Below, in pieces: positions 47,527 through 59,016 of a stretch of DNA of 64,000 bases. The stretch covers positions 124,001 to 188,000 of the forward strand of contig BDSL01000124.1 in the NCBI GenBank assembly GCA_003116995.1, in the 5' to 3' direction. The stretch is from Yamagishiella unicocca (Eukaryota > Chlorophyta > Chlorophyceae > Chlamydomonadales > Volvocaceae). Within the stretch, counting starts at the first letter, position 1. Each line of letters starts with the position of its first letter. Made by a program: the position numbers and the translations under genes. The notes beneath the pieces were generated by a model. That model had not been told where the DNA came from and did no database searches. It saw only the letters and a list, made by a program, of their open reading frames with translations.

Positions 47527-50500
47527 TCACATCGCGGCAGCTGTCGCGGCAGCAGCAGCTGCAGCACTGGCGCGTGCGGCCGCCGCTGCGGCCGCCGCGG
47601 CCGCGGGCGGGACGGCCGGCGGCGGCAGCAGGAAATCCCGGAAGCGCTCCGGCGCCTCCAGTATGGGTGACGGGCGGAAGGTGAGGCCCACATCGCCCAG
47701 CTGGCCGCACGCCGCCATCTCGTCATCACCTGGCCGGGGCCACGGGCAAATGGGTGTGGTCAGGCCGTGTGTGGAGGTATCCAGGCTCCAGTGGACATTT
47801 TCCATTTGCAAAGTTGCAATCCTGGCCAGCTTACGGCGTCCTGGTTCATGGACCCCGTCGTACGACGCACAATGGCCCCGCCGCCGGCAAGGATCCGGCA
47901 ATCCATGGCACCCAGTCGGTTGCAAACCTCCCTCACCCCAATCCACCACACGACCCATCGTAATGCCCCTTGCTCCTCAAGCAAACACACCCCGCCCTCC
48001 CCGCCCTTCCCTCGCCCTTCCCCCGCCCTCAATCAAGTTCTCCAGCATGCATCTCGAAACGTCTGTCTAAACGGTTCTCCTTCGTGCACGGGTTTTCCTT
48101 GCAACCCCCCCCCCTCCGCGCCCTCCCCCAATCCTCCGCGCCTTCCTCACCCCGGCTGTCCCTGATAGTGCACACCAGACCGCGCTGCACCAGCAGTGAG
48201 CGGAACGCCATCACGTCCTCGCTGGTGGAGGGCTTGAAGCGGGTGCCAACGTGAGGGTTGAACACGATGAGGTTGACCTTGCAGTTGACTCGGGCCAACA
48301 TGTCCACCAGCCTGGGAGCGGTGCGAGGGCGGCCCGCGGGGCGAGAGGAGGGTGGCGACGGGAATCGGAAGGCGGTGGCGATGAGGGGCAGAAGGTGGGG
48401 CTAGGACTGTGGGATTGCGAGAGGAAGATGAACGGTTGCGGGCTGCGGGGTGTGCGGTGCGAGAAAACACGCTGCATGATACATCAGACCGCTGGACGCT
48501 CTGCGCATGGCACGTCAGGGCACGGTCTTGCACCTTTTCCCCTTCAGGGACACGTTGTACGGGGGCGGCCGCTGGGGGCCGCCGGGCTGCTCCACAGCGA
48601 CGGGAGGTGCCGTACCGGGGAGAAGGGTGCGGGTCGCCCAAGCGCTGATGGCGCCAATCCCCCTCGCCGAGCCCCATACCCTGATGCCCTGGCAATAAGA
48701 CCCCATCCGCCCCACCACCTCCACAGCCTCCATTAGTTCCCGTGCTCCTCGGCCCTCCCAGGCGCCCTGCCCTCAACACCCCGCACCCCGCTCACCGCCG
48801 CGCATCCTCCAGCGTGTCGTTGATTCCGTGGAGCATCGTGTACTCGATCAGCAGGCTGCGACCCACGTTGCTGCTGCTGCTGCCGCTACTGCTGACGCTG
48901 CTACTGCCGCCGGTGTTGATGATTTTGATGCCACTGGATCCAGCGCTTGGTGGTGACAATGAAAGAGATGAGGATAACAAGGAGGACGAGGGCGAGGACG
49001 ACGAGGAGGAAGAGGAGGAGAATGATGCGCCGTCCTCGCTGCCGCTGCCCTGCGGGCCACAGCAGGCCTGGCCGGGGGATGCATCCGACGCCGGCGAGTC
49101 CTCGCCAGGGACGGCGGCTCGCTCCAGGGGGGGCAGCCACCGCGCTGACGCCGGATCTTGATCCCCCGCTGGTTCGTCACTCAACCGCTGCAGCTGCTGC
49201 TCTTTGCCGTACTGGTTTCGGTGCTGTGACGACGCTGGCTGCAACGCCGCGGAGGCAGCTGCCGGGGGGTGTGGGTTTGTCCCCGGGAGGGCCCCTTCGT
49301 CTGCCGGGGGGCTCGGGTTTGCCCCAGGGTCTGCCGGGGGCTCCGCAGCCGGCAGCTTGGGGAAGAGCTCCTCCAGAGCGGCGGTCAAGGTGGCCAGGTC
49401 GTAGCGCCGGTTGACGGGCACGATCCAGTCGCGGACCTCGTCTATCCATGACATGTGAAGGAGGGGGAAGGGGGAGAAGCAAGAGAGGGGGAAAGGGTGC
49501 GTTTGGTTTATCGCGGGTGTTCGGGGGAGCCCTGACGGTATGGCGCAGGCCGGGATGACCGCCTGGCGCAGGACGGGCCAGGACGCAGCATCCGCTGTGG
49601 TACCGAGGGTGTCGGTGAAGGTGTGTGGTCAGGTCAAGGTACATGGGCGCGGGTTCGTCAAGACAGGGCTTTTGGCGAAGGATGAGGCAGCATCCAGCGG
49701 CACGGGACTCGATCCTGGGTTCCGACACCCCGCGCTCACCCGTCGTGGCGTGCAGCGACAGCGCCATCTGCACCCGGCTGCGAGCCATCACGGTCCGCAT
49801 CTCCGGCACCAGACCGACGGTGCTGACGGTGATCTGAGTGGGCCGGCGGGTGATGGGCACGACGAGTTGGGCCGGGGGGGGGTTGATAAGAGAATCCGCG
49901 AATCCACGGGGGGGGGGGTTGATAAGAGAATCCGCGAATCCACCGGGGGGGGGGTCAACGTTTAAGACTTCATACTGCTGGCTGCGGTCAGGTCCGACAC
50001 GCTACCCGGGGGGCGGGCTTGGAGGAGGGCCCGGGGGCGGGCTGGGGTTGCTGACCAGGGTGCCGCAAGCCATGGCAAGGCGGTCGAGGGGCGGCCAGAC
50101 GAGCAGCAGGTACGGAATGGACGAGCAACAAAACACCGTAAGGGCCGATGCTGGACGGCTGGCAGCGTACCAGTACCCGACGGCTGAAGCTGCTGGTTCC
50201 CGCGCCTCTGACTCCACTCAATGTTGTTTTACTCCAAAACATTCGGAAGATTTTTTACTCCAAATCTTCCGAAGGGCAACAACTAGGCGACCCCCACGAC
50301 GGCTCCCGCTCCCACCACTTGGCGGCGGCGCACCTTGTTGTGGCTGATGTGCAGACCCATGTAGTGGCTGATGATGTCAGCAGCCGCCAGCACCGCCTCC
50401 GTGTTGTGCAGCGGCTCACCCATACCCATAAACACTAGGTTGGTCAGCTGCGTGCGGTCGCCTGGGGGCGGGGGGGGGCAGGGGGGGGGAGAGGGGGGCA

Positions 50501-53300
50501 GATGAGGGCAGGTGGTGACAGATGAGGGCAGATGGGGGCAGATGCCGGCGGCAGGTGGGGGCATCGTGTATGCGTCATATGAAGCAACGAAGCAACTAGG
50601 GGACAGGTGAGGATGGGACGAGCGAGGTCCGGCGGCTAGCCTGCTTGTCGTGATATGCTGAGGCACGCCGCCCACCCACCATCGGGACCCGTCCCAGCCC
50701 CACCCGTCTCCACTCCCCGTCCCTCTCCATCATGCGCACATTACACCCCCCTCACTTTGCTAGCCTCGTGTCACTGCCGGCATCCGTGCCCCCCGTTTCA
50801 CCGACCTCCCCCCTTCCACCCCATCCCCCCCGCGCCCCTCCTCACCCTCCCGCGCCAGGAACCTCCTCGCCTCCACCACCTGCTCCACGATCTGCGCCGT
50901 GGTCAGGTTGCCCAGCAGCCCCATGCGGCCGGTGTAGCAGAACTGGCAGTTCATGGCGCAGCCCACCTGGGGGGGGGCGGGGGCCGGCGAGGATGGGAGC
51001 CACTCAGTCGTTAGAAACGGAAGGCACCGCTTGTCCCAGTCGCTTGCAACCCCAACCCCGCACCAACCACACGCCACTACCCACCCTCCCCACCCGGGCG
51101 CTTGGCCCCGACCCCACCACCACCCCGCCCCCATCACATACACCTCTGATCCCGGCCCCTCTCATATACCTCTGATCCCGGCCCCTCTCATATACCTCTG
51201 ATCCCGGCCCCTCTCATATACCTCTGATCCCGGCCCCTCTCATATACCTCTGATCCCGGCCCCTCTCATATACCTCTGATCCCGGCCCCTCTCATATACC
51301 TCTGATCCCGGCCCCTCTCATATACCTCTGATCCCGGCCCCTCTCATATACCTCTGATCCCGGCCCCTCTCATATACCTCTGATCCCGGCCCCTCTCATA
51401 TACCTCTGATCCCGCCCCCCAAAACACACCTGCGACGACACGCAGATGGTGAGCCGGTCGCGGAGGCCCTGCTGCCGTACCACCGGGATGAGCACCGTCT
51501 CCACGCTGCCGCCTGCCGCCTCGCCGCCCGCCAGCGTGAACACGAGCTTGCGGGTGCCGTCGGAGGCGCGGGTCACCTGGCTCAGCCGCAGCCCGCCGTC
51601 CAGGCTGACGCGGGAGCTGGAGGGGTGTTTCGAGGAAGACCCGTGGGGTGTATGGGCGTGTGTGGGGGTGAGGGGTTACATAAAAGAACCGTAGAGGGGG
51701 GGAAGGGGGGCAGCCCGAGGTCCGGTGGGGGAGAGCGGAGGGGCCGAGGGAGCGTAGTGACTAGCGGAACTATGGGAGAGCGTGGATGGCTGGCGACTGA
51801 AGGAAGACGGACGGGCTGGAGGGTTGGTTGGAGATCTTGGCTTCTTGGGTGGTTGCCTTCCTCAACCAGGCAGCCATGTGGGTCATAAGCCCCATCCGCG
51901 TCCCCACCTGCCTCACCCGACTTTGCCAATGAACTTGGAGCTGAAGCCGTTCTGCCGCCCCAGCGTCTCCTCCAGGTCCCGCACCCACTCGCCCGCTGGC
52001 GGGTCCGCGTACATCCAGCGCCACAGCTGCAGAGCCCGGTTAGCGGGGGCCTCCTCCCCTGCGGACAGCGCCGCCAGCGCGGGACCACACCACCAGGCAA
52101 CACCGGGGTCAGGGGTTTAGGGTTTTAGAGATGTGCCCGCTGCAGCATCCCGCGCAGCCCTTCGTCCGGTAAGCCAACGCTTCCCCCCCAACACCCCTGC
52201 CGCACCCCACAGCGCCCTACGGCCCCCGTCCAATCCCAACGTCTCCAGCATGCAATTCCAAACAAGTATAGCCAAATGTTTCCTAATATGGTGTGCTTTT
52301 CAGTGCCGACCTGCGGGTTTCCTCTCATACCGCCCGGGGCCCCCCTCGGCACATGGAGCCGGTCCCCGTGTTTCCTCTCTCCCCCCGGGCCCACTCCCCC
52401 CCCGCCCCCCGACCCACCCTCCGCGACACACCACGCCTCCAGCTCCGGCAGCGTGAGGCACTTGAGCACCAGCCGCCCCTCAGCGTCGTACAGCCCAGGC
52501 CTGAAGCGGTGACAGCAGCAGTAGCGGAGTGCTGACGGGGGGCTGCAGTAGCGGAGTGCTGAGGAGGGGCAGCTGTGGCGGCGGCGGCGGAGGGTGCAGT
52601 GGCCTGGGGAGCTCCCGGCACCCTACGCCGGCCTCCTAGCGGGGTGTGGCTCGGTATACACGAACATGAACGCCGCCCACGCTTCCCTGCCGCCACCCGC
52701 ACCACGGTAGCAGCACCACGGCACCCGCACCACGGCACCCGCACCACGGCACAAGCACCCGCCCACGGCATCCGCCAGTCTTCGGTGGCCGACTGCTTCC
52801 AGCAAACCCACATCGGCCCTTCGACTTGGAGGTGCACTAGCACGTGGGCCCCACACCAGCACGGCGCCGCCTCCGCCCCTCTCCACTCCCCAAACAGCAC
52901 CGCACCTGCCCGCTGGCGGCGTCCACGGCACCGGCTGCTGCTCGGGCTCCTGCGGCTGACGTGTCAGCTGCTCGTCCAGCAGCGGGGCCGAGGCAGCAGC
53001 CAGAGCTGCGCTGCGCACGACAGCAGCAGCGGCGGGTGCCGACTGCGGTTCGCGCCATTTGGGAGGGGGTGAACAGGGAGGGGGTTCGGGGGGAGGGGGT
53101 GAAAAGGGAGCCCTCCAAACGCGGCCAAAGTTTGGGTGGACGTGGCTAGGCAATTTTGGTTGAGCGATAAAAGGTTTCCATTGGTAGGGGTTGGGAGATG
53201 CATCCGAAGCTGCAAATGGGGAGGGGAGGGGAAGTGTGAAGGGAGACGATTGACGGCCATCCCTTCCGCGGTGTGCAAGGATATGGGTCGCCCGGTACAT
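47527..53300 (-). CDS. rlmN: RlmN/Cfr-family radical SAM adenine-C2 methyltransferase with a large insertion
   Basis: Methylates C2 of adenine in 23S-type rRNA and some tRNAs; in an alga it is probably organellar. Exons in transcript order: 53300-52906, 52500-52418, 52058-51917, 51616-51430, 50966-50846, 50461-50334, 49833-49740, 49441-48796, 48311-48151, 47729-47527; 719 residues. The N-terminal domain shows RALQLWRWMYADP; then SDGTRKLVF and ETVLIPVV. TICVSSQVGCAMNCQFC holds the methyl-carrying Cys (about 265) and the CxxxCxxC iron-sulfur site (Cys272, 276, 279). SAM-domain motifs include NLVFMGMGEPL, ITVSTVGLVP and ALSLHATTDEVRDWIVP, then EYTMLHGIND, VNLIVFNPH and the second catalytic Cys in AACGQLG (about 660). 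About 160 low-complexity residues (about 414-576) interrupt the conserved core, and the C-terminus is poly-Ala. The start at 53300 is the least certain. Confidence 0.93.
48042..48107 (-). repeat. Dispersed repeat A, diverged copy (RlmN intron)
   Basis: Shares agcatgcatctcgaaacg and cacgggttttcctt with the 39.1-kb copy in the same order and spacing, with several substitutions. It lies in the intron before the last exon. Confidence 0.55.
49874..49954. repeat. Two-copy repeat with poly-G tracts in an RlmN intron
   Basis: Two copies of ttgataagagaatccgcgaa followed by tccac and a run of nine or more G. The runs of G on the + strand could form quadruplexes in the template. Confidence 0.85.
51136..51416. 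repeat. 26-bp minisatellite in an RlmN intron
   Basis: About ten almost identical copies of a 26-bp unit starting tctcatatacctctgatccc. It ends about 15 bp from the donor of the exon 51616-51430, so it fills the 5' half of the intron on the coding strand. Confidence 0.95.
51628..51646 (+). repeat. Dispersed repeat A, copy in an RlmN intron
   Basis: Core tttcgaggaagacccgtgg, 11 bp beyond the acceptor side of exon 51616-51430, inside the intron. Confidence 0.65.
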
Positions 53301-53932
53301 GGACAAGCCACAGGCAAGCGTGGTTCATGCTAAGTGCCGGAGGGCGGCATTAGCCTGGGAGGTGTGAGCTGTCTGCGGCTTGCAAGCAGCCCCCGAGACT
53401 CGACGGCGGCGAGCGGAGCCGGTTCGCCGATACTGCCCCCAGATGACCAACGCGGCGGTGAGCTTGGGGATCGCGGTGGTGGCTTGTCAGGACGGCGGAC
53501 GCACCTGACGCCAGCCGCTGCGCAATTGCGGGCGACAGAGAGGCATCACGGCGGCCGGCCGGCCGTTGTGCAGAAGTTTCGCATTGTACAGAGTTGAATC
53601 CACGGAACGCTGCGGGCGATGTGTCGCGCCAAGGCCGCCGCTGGTACTACCCGCGACGAACGGCATTTCCTTCTGGGCACGACGGCGACTACGTGACGTG
53701 CAGTATAAGTGTTACAACTTCAAACTAATCTTGCTCATTTTTGTTTCTGGGAAAGTTGTACATAGTCGGGTCTCAAAATAGTGGTTCCACCAGCCACCCA
53801 TTCAAGCCCACCAACCCGGAATTGTCATGGACGCGGATTGTCCTTCAAAGCATATCGTCCAAGTATACTATTTTTTAACTACCATATTCGTATTCGACAC
53901 AACTCATTCGTCCGCGAACTCAACCACTAGTC
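53301..53932. promoter_or_regulatory. Divergent promoter region between RlmN-like and phosphatase genes
   Basis: 632 bp between two start codons pointing away from each other. The half nearer the phosphatase is A+T-rich. I see no nameable element. The RlmN start could lie further into this segment if its first exon is longer or split. Confidence 0.45.
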
Positions 53933-56900
53933 ATGCATGTTGCGCGCGTGCATTCTCGCCCTGTGGGGCAGCGCCTTCGCAGCGCAGAACTCCGGCAAAT
54001 GATAGTTACCCTCGCTGCTCAACCTCAAAGACAGCAGCAGCAGAGCGCAGCCTCTGGCACAGTCAAGGTGAGGGTAGGGCGCCCTTAGCCACCACCAGCG
54101 GGTAACTGTGGCCGCTCTCCTAGTATTGGCCGACAAGATAGTGATTCTGGGCCTTTCTACAGCTCAAAACGCCTGTCCTGTGTGTCCAATAGCCGCACTT
54201 CAGGCCACACCCTGGACCGGGTCTCCGCGTGTGGTGTGCCTTTCACGCCTTTTTTTTGAACCACACGCCTCCCACGGGCTCCAAAGGTGCTTCACCTCAT
54301 GCGGCATGGCGTCACGGAGATGAACGAGTACCTGACGGAGCATCGCTACGACGCAGAGGAGTTTAAGGACCCCATGATGTGAGGCGCGCAAGGGGTGAAG
54401 GCGTGAGGGGAGACCTGGATTGGAATTAAGGTTTTTAGGGGCGCTAGGGGTTGGGCTCGGTTCGGGTTGGAGATGGGGGCAGGTGTTGTGGGACAGGCTC
54501 GTGGCAGAGTTGGCACGGTGTAGGTGAACACAGTAACGAGCAGTGTGACGTGGAGGGAATGATGGGATGATGGCAGGGAAGCTTCAGTGTCAGTCAACCT
54601 ATGGGAAATGTTGTTAATGGCCCCCTAAGGTTTCCGTTACGGCGACGGTAGGTAACGGTGGGAGGGTTGTGATGTCCACCGCGAGCGGTGGGGACGAAGG
54701 AAGCCCCTGCGGGGACTGTTCCCGAAGAACGAGAACCCTGCCGCCCGCCGTTCCCGACTGCCCCCTGTACGACAGGTACGACACGGTGCTCACACCTCGC
54801 GGAAGGGCGGGCGCGCAGGCGGCGGCCAGGGCGGCCGCGCGGCTGAACCCGAAGCCCGAGGTGCGAAACGCGCGTATGGCGGCGACACGATGACGAACCG
54901 CGTACGCCGTACCCCGTCGCACCTCCGTGGCTGTGATAGCTCCCCAGTACTCCCCGCCAGCTGCGCCCGTTGTGTCGCTATCGTGGCTCCCCGACCTGCC
55001 CTGAGGTGACGCATCACGTCACAGTGGGCCCACAGGGCCACCGGCGGACAAGTAACACGTGCCTGCTCGTTGCCTGCTCGTTGCCTGCTCGTTGCCTGCT
55101 CGTTGCCTGCTCGTCTTACCTGCTTATGTCCGCACCGCCGCACCGCCGTGTGTCCGGTCGCGACCCGGGGCTCCGGCCGCTCGCCCTCCTGCCTCCGGTC
55201 AGCGCACGCGACCACCTGCCATCTCCTCACTAGTCGATACCCCACCGCCAAACCTTGCGTTGCCACTGGCACCTCCCTCCCCTACCACCGTTCCGGCACT
55301 GGCCCATCATCGTACAGGGTTCCGGTTCCGCGGCCTTCAACCCCGATGTCCTGCAGCCGTCCCTCACCCTCCCTCGCTCTCCGCCCCCTCACCCCGCACC
55401 CACTACTCCGCAGCTGCTGGTGGTGTCCCCGCTGACGCGCGCGCTGCAGACGGCGCAGCTGGCCTTCCTGCCGCACTACTCCGGGCCGGTGCTGGTTGAG
55501 CCGCTGGCGAGGGAGCGGGTGGGTGGGGGGGGCGCAAACGGCGGGTTGGGATGGCGGGGCTCCTGGGAGGCTGGCTGGATGGCAGGGTAGTTGGGTTGGC
55601 GGTGTTGCGCACCAGGGGCGATACGGCAGGATGGAGCTGGAGGCACAGTGCTCCCCTAACCCCCGCCTCCTGACCCGAGCCCCTCCCGTCGCCTGGCCTA
55701 CCGACATCCCGGACCCGCCCGCCCACTCACCCACCCACCCGCCCACTCACGCACCCGCCCGCCACCCGCCCGCCCACAGGTGTGGCACGCCTCAGACGTG
55801 GGTAACGACCGAGAGCACTTGGGGCGGTTGTTCCCCGAGGGAAGGTGCGCCAGCTACAGGGACCGGGGCGTGTTCGACCAATCGTACTCGGGTGCCGAGC
55901 GGCAGCAGCTTTGGGCGTTCCGCCCTCCTCGAGTGCCGCGAAGGCACTCCAGCCGCTGGCCATTTCGCCCCCCCTGCTTTCCCTCTACCTGCACCCAGCT
56001 TGGCAAAGCCCCCAGTTCGACGTCGTGGCAACGGCTTCCGCCCCCGCTTAGGGTCCGGGACGGTACCAACATGTGCCCCCCCTTCTGCTCTTCCTGTTTG
56101 CGGGCACAACCGCAACACTCGGGGCCGTTTCCGCTTTCACATGCACCCCCCGAGGGCGCACATGCACCCCCCGAGGGCGCACATGCACCCCCCGAGGGCG
56201 CACATGCACCCCCCGAGGGCGCACATGCACCCCCGAGGGCGCACATGCACCCCCCGAGGGCGCACATGCACCCCCGAGGGCGCACATGCACCCCCGAGGG
56301 CGCACATGCACCCCCCGAGGGCGCACATGCACCCCCCGAGGGCGCACATGCACCCCCGAGGGCGCACATGCACCCCCGAGGGCGCACATGCACCCCCCGA
56401 GGGCGCACATGCACCCCCGAGGGCGCACATGCCTCACCTCCTCACGCCTGGTGGTGCTGCGCCTCCACAGCAGGTACAACTTCGACTCGCTCCCAGACGC
56501 CTGGTGGTACTGTGTCGACCCGGACGATCCCCGCCAGGTTGGACTAGAGCCGGAAGGTGAGCGGGGGATGGGGGTGGGGGGCGTGGGAGGGTATCGGGGC
56601 CTCGGGGTAGGGTGGGTGGGGGGGGGTCCTAGGGAGGAGGACCTGTGCGATGTTGCTGGGACGGAGAGGGGGAATTGAGTGGCCCAACGACCCCCCAAAG
56701 CCGGTCCTCTAGTTCAGGTCCGGCGGGTCTGGTACCGCGCACCACTTGCTTGGGCCGGTTGGCTGATGCGCCCCACACACGCGCGGCACTTCGGGATCAA
56801 ATCACGCCAAGTTTTTGGGTGCAACGAGGCATACGTTGGGTCTAGTTGTAGGATTTGGGTTATGGGCAAACATGAGTTGGTTGGGGCAAAGCGCGCGGTC

Positions 56901-59016
56901 GCATGCATGGCCGATTTGGGGTCCGGGCTGCGGCATCCGTAATCGCAAAGGCGGGGTCCATACAACTAGACCTATGCGGCGATGCAGACTGCGACTGCAA
57001 CGCTCGTATTCCTACTCGCGATGCATCATGCTTGTTTCGTGATGACTAGCGGCTGTGGAGTCGGCTTGCTATGGTTGTCGCGTCGTGGCTGCTGTTCGGG
57101 CAGGGTGGCGTTGCTGTGCCTTTTGAGGCTTTCCTGTGTCCTTTGGGGCGTCTACTGGAATCGGCCCCGGCTCTCATCCGGTGAGGCCACGGACATGTGC
57201 CCCTCATTTTATGAATCACGCTAGTGTGTAAATACGGTAGGCAAATTTTGGGACTTCCGTAACATGAGGATAACCTAGTAGGTTATTATTTTGAGAGGCC
57301 GGGAGCCATCGAGAACCAGAAGTGTAATTAAAGAATAACGTCGTCACTGGTTGGTGGCCTAGTGGGGAAGTGTTGTGCTGGCTGGCGGAGGCGCGAAGGG
57401 GTTAGGTTGGGGTGATTACGACGTGCGCTTGGCGATTTCAAGGTGTAGCCCTAGGACGAGGTTATCTTCGTTGTTATCCACCGTACGTGGTACGACGCAT
57501 CGCAATACGGAAGTGAGTACGTTAAGCTCCTTTGCAGCTTGGAAACGGGTCGCTGTGTGAAAAAGCTTGGAGTGGAAGCGCGGATCATGCGGTTAACGTC
57601 GTCGTGTACGCGATGCTGTTAACCATATATCCCACGAGGGCGTCGGCCCGCGCGCTATAGCGAAGCACATACGACATATATTAATAATCTACTATCGCGA
57701 GGAAGTGTGTTGATTGGCCATGGTTGTTGCTGATGCAATAGCCGCATGTACCGCTCCAGCTTCCTCAGACCCTCAGACAAAAGAGGGACGAAGCCACGAC
57801 GCGCAGATTCTTGGCAGCTTCGCTGCCTCAAGACTGTCTAATAAAGGCATCTCATATCTGCATTCTACACGGTTTGCAGCTCCCTATTAGTGTGGTGCGT
57901 CGGTCCGTGCGCTTCTACACGAGAACGCGACGGCTTGGAAAGTTGTCCATTCATGTACCGGTAGCTGATGCGTCAGAAAGATTAAACATGCCCCAGAAGG
58001 CATATTTGACATGCGTCAAGATGTCCAAAACAAGAGTGAACTTAAAATGGGAAAGATAGTTCGGGGAGTCGTAGGGGCCTGGGTCAACAGTCGCCCAGCA
58101 AGCTGAAGGTAATGGTTTGAGATTGATTCCTTATCTTGGCGGCGTAAGGTGACCTTGGCGTTAAGCAGGCCAGGGGGAAGGCTACGGATGCTTTTTTGGT
58201 TCCAAACTAGGCTGTGATGTGAGTATTGCGAAGGCTTGTAGGCTTTCCCAACACCCTAATGCCCGCCTCACACGAGCAATTAACTCAATATCTCTAATCA
58301 ATTCGACTAGCGCCACCCAGCCTTTCCGCGTGATCGAAATGCTCGGCCCTCGGACCTTGGGGAACAGGGGGGCACTAAGTTGGCAAGTCGCGTTAGCGAG
58401 GGGATCCACTGTCGGGATCGACATGTGGCCCCGAGAGCAAAATGATCTGCACAAATTGAAGGCCTTATCCATTCGTTCACATACGCCCTGTTGTTGGCCC
58501 GCGCGGCCGGAAACCCTAAAGTCCTAATTACCACGCTTAACCCTTCCCTCCGCCCACCGCACCCCAGCCCCTCTCTGCCCCAGCAAAACACCTCATTTGC
58601 TGCTATGCACTAACGCACTCCTCGTGAGATCGACAAATCCGATGTAATATGCGAGTGCCTGAGTGGTGTCCGCCCCCCCTCCCCCGCTTCCCCCGCCCCT
58701 CCACCTGTCTGCATCGCACTCCGCCCTGTCTTCCCTCGCCCCCGCACCCTCCTCCTTCTCCTCCTCCTCCGGCCATCGCGGGCCAGACCTCTTCAAGGAG
58801 CGAGTGCTGGCACTGCGCACCTGGCTGGCCGAGCGCCCCGAGCAGTGCATCGCAGTGGTCGCACACTGGGGCCTACTGCACGAGCTGACCGGCGGCAGCG
58901 AGTTCGAAAACTGCCAGATCCGCACCTTCGCCCTGGACACCCAGCCCGTGGCGGCCGGCGGAGAGCCCGTACTCAGAGAGCAGGTGCCCAACCTGTTGGC
59001 CGCACTCTTCCGGTAG
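53933..59016 (+). CDS. Histidine phosphatase superfamily (phosphoglycerate-mutase-like) protein
   Basis: Phosphatase or mutase acting through a phosphohistidine intermediate; substrate unknown. Exons: 53933-54067, 54287-54378, 54776-54860, 55414-55518, 55780-55844, 56474-56556, 58787-59016; 264 residues, a normal size for the family. The catalytic motif is LMRHGVTEMNEYL with Arg51-His52. It is followed by DTVLTPRGR and VVSPLTRALQTAQL, the usual second Arg segment. FDSLPDAWWY resembles the plant and algal PGAM-like branch. The second catalytic His (about 215) is in VVAHWGLLHELTG, then FENCQIRTF. An internal Met (MIVTLAAQ) in exon 1 is an alternative start. The last intron is unusually long and carries a dispersed repeat. 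Confidence 0.92.
55059..55114. repeat. 11-bp tandem repeat gttgcctgctc (5 copies)
   Basis: Five head-to-tail copies in the intron between exons 54776-54860 and 55414-55518 of the phosphatase gene. Confidence 0.9.
56140..56440. repeat. 20/21-bp minisatellite in a phosphatase intron
   Basis: About fourteen copies of gagggcgcacatgcaccccc, differing in whether five or six C are present. The array ends about 35 bp before the acceptor of exon 56474-56556. The mixed 20/21-bp lengths shift frame between copies, so the open frames over it are accidental. Confidence 0.95.
56557..58786 (+). other. Long last intron of the phosphatase gene
   Basis: A 2.23-kb intron, phase 1 on both sides, against roughly 220-630 bp for the other introns of the gene. 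From about 57030 to 58050 it is A+T-rich and carries repeat C at about 57125-57205, so at least part looks inserted. I see no coding exon inside it. Confidence 0.65.
57125..57205 (+). repeat. Dispersed repeat C, isolated copy
   Basis: Contains ctttcctgtgtcctttgggg, cgtctactgg, cggccccggctctcat and ggtgaggccacggacatg, matching the copies near 24820 (+) and 25374 (-). Confidence 0.7.

Noticed and set aside
46907..48070. 387-residue open frame on the + strand
   Set aside because: Antisense to the last RlmN exon and partly through an intron; poly-Ala block is the complement of the RlmN tail and no conserved motif is present.
51136..51416. Regular repeats that might suggest a CRISPR array
   Set aside because: Units are directly adjacent with no unique spacers, and the DNA is clearly eukaryotic.
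56048..56698. Open frames with ACAPSGG or EGAHAPP repeats on both strands
   Set aside because: They come from the 20/21-bp minisatellite in the phosphatase intron; the flanking exons splice across it in phase.
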